A stretch of DNA of 17,385 nucleotides from Flavobacterium sp. (GTDB lineage: Bacteria; Bacteroidota; Bacteroidia; Flavobacteriales; Flavobacteriaceae): contig DMHA01000316.1 in the NCBI GenBank assembly GCA_003449615.1, positions 237 to 17,621 of the forward strand. The letters run 5' to 3'. Below are positions 15,245-17,385 of the stretch, piece by piece. Position numbers and translations under genes: made by a program. Every line of letters starts with the position of its first letter. Within the stretch, counting starts at the first letter, position 1. Below the pieces are notes generated by a model. That model was not told the origin of the DNA, searched no databases, and saw only the letters and a list, made by a program, of their open reading frames with translations.

Positions 15245-16411
15245 ATGAATGATATTTTAATTAAAACCACCTCCGACTTTTTCAAGAAAACTTTTAACTC
15301 AGCAGCAGACAAAGTAGTTTTGTCTCCTGGAAGAATAAACATTATTGGAGAGCATATTGATTATAACGATGGATACGTTTTGCCAGCAGCCATTGATAAA
15401 ATTATTTGTTTTGCATTCGAAAAAAACAATTCAAATTTTGCTAATATTCACGCTATTGATTTGGATGAATCAGTAGTTATAGATGTAACAAAAGAAGAAG
15501 TCTTAAGCGATATCGTCTGGACTAATTATTTGCGTGGTGTATTGTTTCAATTGAAATTAAAAGGGTTTGAAATTGGCGGTTTCAACTGTGCCTTCAGCAG
15601 TAATATTCCCACCGGTTCAGGTTTGTCTTCATCGGCAGCTTTAGAATGTGGATTTTTATTTGGCATTAAAGAAATGTTTGAATTGGATATCAAACCTGTT
15701 GAAATGGCACTAATGGGACAAAGTGCCGAACACTGGGTAGGCATCAACTGTGGTATTATGGATCAGTTTGCCAGCGTTATGGGTTTGGAAAATAAAGTGA
15801 TAAAAATTGATTGTCGCACTTTGGATTATACCTACCACGATGCTGATTTTGCTGATTATTCTTTAATATTGTTTGATAGCAACGTAAAACATTCTTTATT
15901 TACATCCGAGTATAATAATAGACGAATAGAATGTAACGAAGGATTGAGCATCGTTAAAGAAAATTATCCTGAAATTGAAAGTTTCCGTGATTGTGATGAA
16001 AATCACATGATAAATCTAAAATCTAAAATGTCAGACAATGTTTTCAGAAGGAGTTTATATGCCGTTAAAGAAATCAAACGTGTTATTCAGGCTTGTGAAG
16101 CACTCGACAAAGGCGATATTAAAACATTAGGAAAATTAATGTTTGAAACCCACGAAGGATTATCTAAAGACTACGAAGTAAGTTGCGCCGAATTAGACTA
16201 TTTAGTAGATTTGGCCAAAGCTGAAGAAGTTGTAATTGGTTCCAGATTAATGGGAGGTGGATTTGGTGGTTGCACCATCAATTTAGTAAAAAAGGGAAGT
16301 GAAACAGTTATAAAAGAAAAATTCACCAAATTATATTTAGATAAATTTAATATCGATTTAAAAATTTATGATGTAAAAGTGTCTAACGGAACATCATTGT
16401 ATAAAAATTAA
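15245..16411 (+). CDS. galK: Galactokinase
   Basis: GHMP-family kinase that phosphorylates alpha-D-galactose to galactose-1-phosphate with ATP, the first committed Leloir step, in the cytosol. It is 388 aa, as expected. The galactokinase signature GRINIIGEHIDYNDGYVLP is at residues 29-47 (Arg30 is the conserved active-site Arg; His37 and Asp39 belong to the sugar-binding motif). The GHMP phosphate loop PTGSGLSSSAAL is at 122-133. The catalytic base Asp173 lies in NCGIMDQFAS, and the third motif LMGGGFGGC is at 335-343. It starts at an ATG at 15245. galT follows after six bases, so the two form an operon. The divergent GntR gene and the repeats between them suggest sugar-controlled expression. 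The galactose signature separates it from other GHMP kinases such as mevalonate or homoserine kinase. Confidence 0.96.
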   Translation: MNDILIKTTSDFFKKTFNSAADKVVLSPGRINIIGEHIDYNDGYVLPAAIDKIICFAFEKNNSNFANIHAIDLDESVVIDVTKEEVLSDIVWTNYLRGVLFQLKLKGFEIGGFNCAFSSNIPTGSGLSSSAALECGFLFGIKEMFELDIKPVEMALMGQSAEHWVGINCGIMDQFASVMGLENKVIKIDCRTLDYTYHDADFADYSLILFDSNVKHSLFTSEYNNRRIECNEGLSIVKENYPEIESFRDCDENHMINLKSKMSDNVFRRSLYAVKEIKRVIQACEALDKGDIKTLGKLMFETHEGLSKDYEVSCAELDYLVDLAKAEEVVIGSRLMGGGFGGCTINLVKKGSETVIKEKFTKLYLDKFNIDLKIYDVKVSNGTSLYKN

Positions 16412-16417
16412 TTGATA

Positions 16418-17385
16418 ATGAAAAAATTTGATATATACGAAGATCCTCACAGAAGATTTAATCCGCTAATTAACGAATGGGTTTTGGTTTCTCCTCATAG
16501 AGCTAAACGTCCTTGGCAAGGTCAAAAAGAATCTGTTGCCAATGATGGAAGGCCAGAATACGATCCTGAATGTTATTTGTGTCCAGGAAACGTTCGTGCT
16601 AATGGAGAAGTAAATCCGCAATACACTAGTTCGTTTGTTTTTGATAATGATTTTGCAGCTTTAAAACAAGAAGAAATAGATTTTGTTGAAAACAATGAAA
16701 TGACATTTTTTAAAGCTAAACCCGAAAGAGGTATCTCGCGAGTAGTTTGTTTTTCGCCAAAACACAATATTACGCTACCAGAAATGGATTTGCCTACAAT
16801 TGAAGAAATTATTCGCACTTGGCAAAAAGAATATACCACTTTAGGAAATGTAGATTACATTAATTACGTTCAGATTTTTGAAAATAAGGGAAGTGTAATG
16901 GGCTGCAGCAATCCACATCCACACGGTCAAATTTGGGCTCAATCCTCCTTGCCCACACAAGTTGAAAAAACACAAAATAGTTTGAAAGCCTATTTTGATA
17001 AAAACGGAAGTAACTTACTATTAGATTACCTAGAAAAAGAGTTAGAAGCCAAAGAGCGAATTGTAATCGAAAACGAACATTTTGTAGCTTTAGTTCCTTT
17101 TTGGGCGATTTGGCCATTTGAAACTTTGATAGTTTGCAAACGTCATGTAACTAAAATTACCGATTTTAATGAAGAAGAAGTTGCAGCTTATGCTATAATT
17201 TTAAAACAATTGACATCGAAATACGACAATCTTTTTGAAACTTCATTCCCCTATTCTTCAGGAATTCATCAAGCGCCAACTGACGGAAATAAACACGAGG
17301 AATGGTTGTTTCACATGCACTTTTACCCGCCTTTATTGCGTTCGGCTTCGGTCAAAAAATTTATGGTAGGTTATGAAATGATGGG
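16418..17385 (+). CDS. galT: Galactose-1-phosphate uridylyltransferase (3' end outside window)
   Basis: Exchanges UMP between UDP-glucose and galactose-1-phosphate, giving UDP-galactose and glucose-1-phosphate. The frame opens at an ATG at 16418, six bases after galK, and is still open at the window edge after 322 full codons. With E. coli GalT at about 348 residues, only a short C-terminal piece is missing. Zinc ligands CYLC (Cys52, Cys55) and SPKH (His116) are present, and the HPH active-site motif in CSNPHPHGQIWA gives His167 and the uridylylated nucleophile His169. The second metal site also looks complete: Glu183, His284, and the WLFHMHFYPPLLRS segment with His299 and His301. All catalytic residues are intact, so the missing stop reflects the window boundary and not damage. 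More genes of a galactose operon may follow beyond the edge. Confidence 0.95.
   Translation, partial: MKKFDIYEDPHRRFNPLINEWVLVSPHRAKRPWQGQKESVANDGRPEYDPECYLCPGNVRANGEVNPQYTSSFVFDNDFAALKQEEIDFVENNEMTFFKAKPERGISRVVCFSPKHNITLPEMDLPTIEEIIRTWQKEYTTLGNVDYINYVQIFENKGSVMGCSNPHPHGQIWAQSSLPTQVEKTQNSLKAYFDKNGSNLLLDYLEKELEAKERIVIENEHFVALVPFWAIWPFETLIVCKRHVTKITDFNEEEVAAYAIILKQLTSKYDNLFETSFPYSSGIHQAPTDGNKHEEWLFHMHFYPPLLRSASVKKFMVGYEMM

Noticed and set aside
16573..17117. Minus-strand open frames at 16573-16839 and 16860-17117
   Set aside because: They lie antisense to galT, whose sense frame carries every catalytic motif without a stop.
16418..17385. galT as a truncated pseudogene
   Set aside because: The frame is open to the final base; the missing end is due to the window boundary.

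Overview
The window looks like a piece of a Bacteroidota chromosome, most likely Flavobacterium or a close relative. Four things point there: AT-rich DNA with long A/T runs between genes; -7 elements of the TAnnTTTG type; the gliding/type IX secretion trio porV-porU-gldJ; and a two-lipoyl pyruvate dehydrogenase E2 next to a separate E1-alpha. The genes are intact except galT, which is cut by the right edge. I see no rRNA, tRNA, CRISPR array, prophage or complete insertion sequence.

Layout. (1) 1-124: a possible 3' tail of an upstream gene, then a promoter for an ABC-F ATPase (125-1987, +). (2) 1988-2316: a 329-base gap between convergent genes. It holds a nested pair of inverted repeats (2023-2152) that resembles a REP/RAYT-type palindromic element, then a strong two-way terminator (2258-2294). 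(3) 2317-4958 (-): pdhA and pdhC, the E1-alpha and E2 subunits of pyruvate dehydrogenase. (4) 5103-5585 (-): cytidine deaminase. (5) 5651-10694 (-): porU and porV, the sortase and shuttle of the type IX secretion system (T9SS). Reading divergently is gldJ (10905-12602, +), a gliding lipoprotein also needed for T9SS. (6) After the gldJ terminator comes murF (12667-13950, +), for peptidoglycan precursor synthesis. (7) 13987-14985 (-): a GntR-type repressor with a sugar-binding-like sensor domain. It faces galK (15245-16411, +) and galT (16418 to the edge, +), the first two committed Leloir-pathway steps.

How the genes work together. PorU cleaves C-terminal signals from T9SS cargo and attaches the cargo to the cell surface, PorV delivers cargo to PorU, and GldJ belongs to the outer-membrane machinery that supports gliding and secretion. 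The GntR-galK-galT block reads as a sugar-inducible catabolic unit: the divergent gap carries a tandem 10-bp repeat overlapping the expected -33 region of a putative galK promoter, plus an imperfect palindrome at a second weak promoter.

Most of the window is conserved core genome. The best leads are non-coding: the nested palindromic element at 2023-2152, the operator-like repeats at 15020-15039 and 15117-15148, and three small inverted repeats in the gldJ leader. I found no clear sign of a wholly new multi-gene system.
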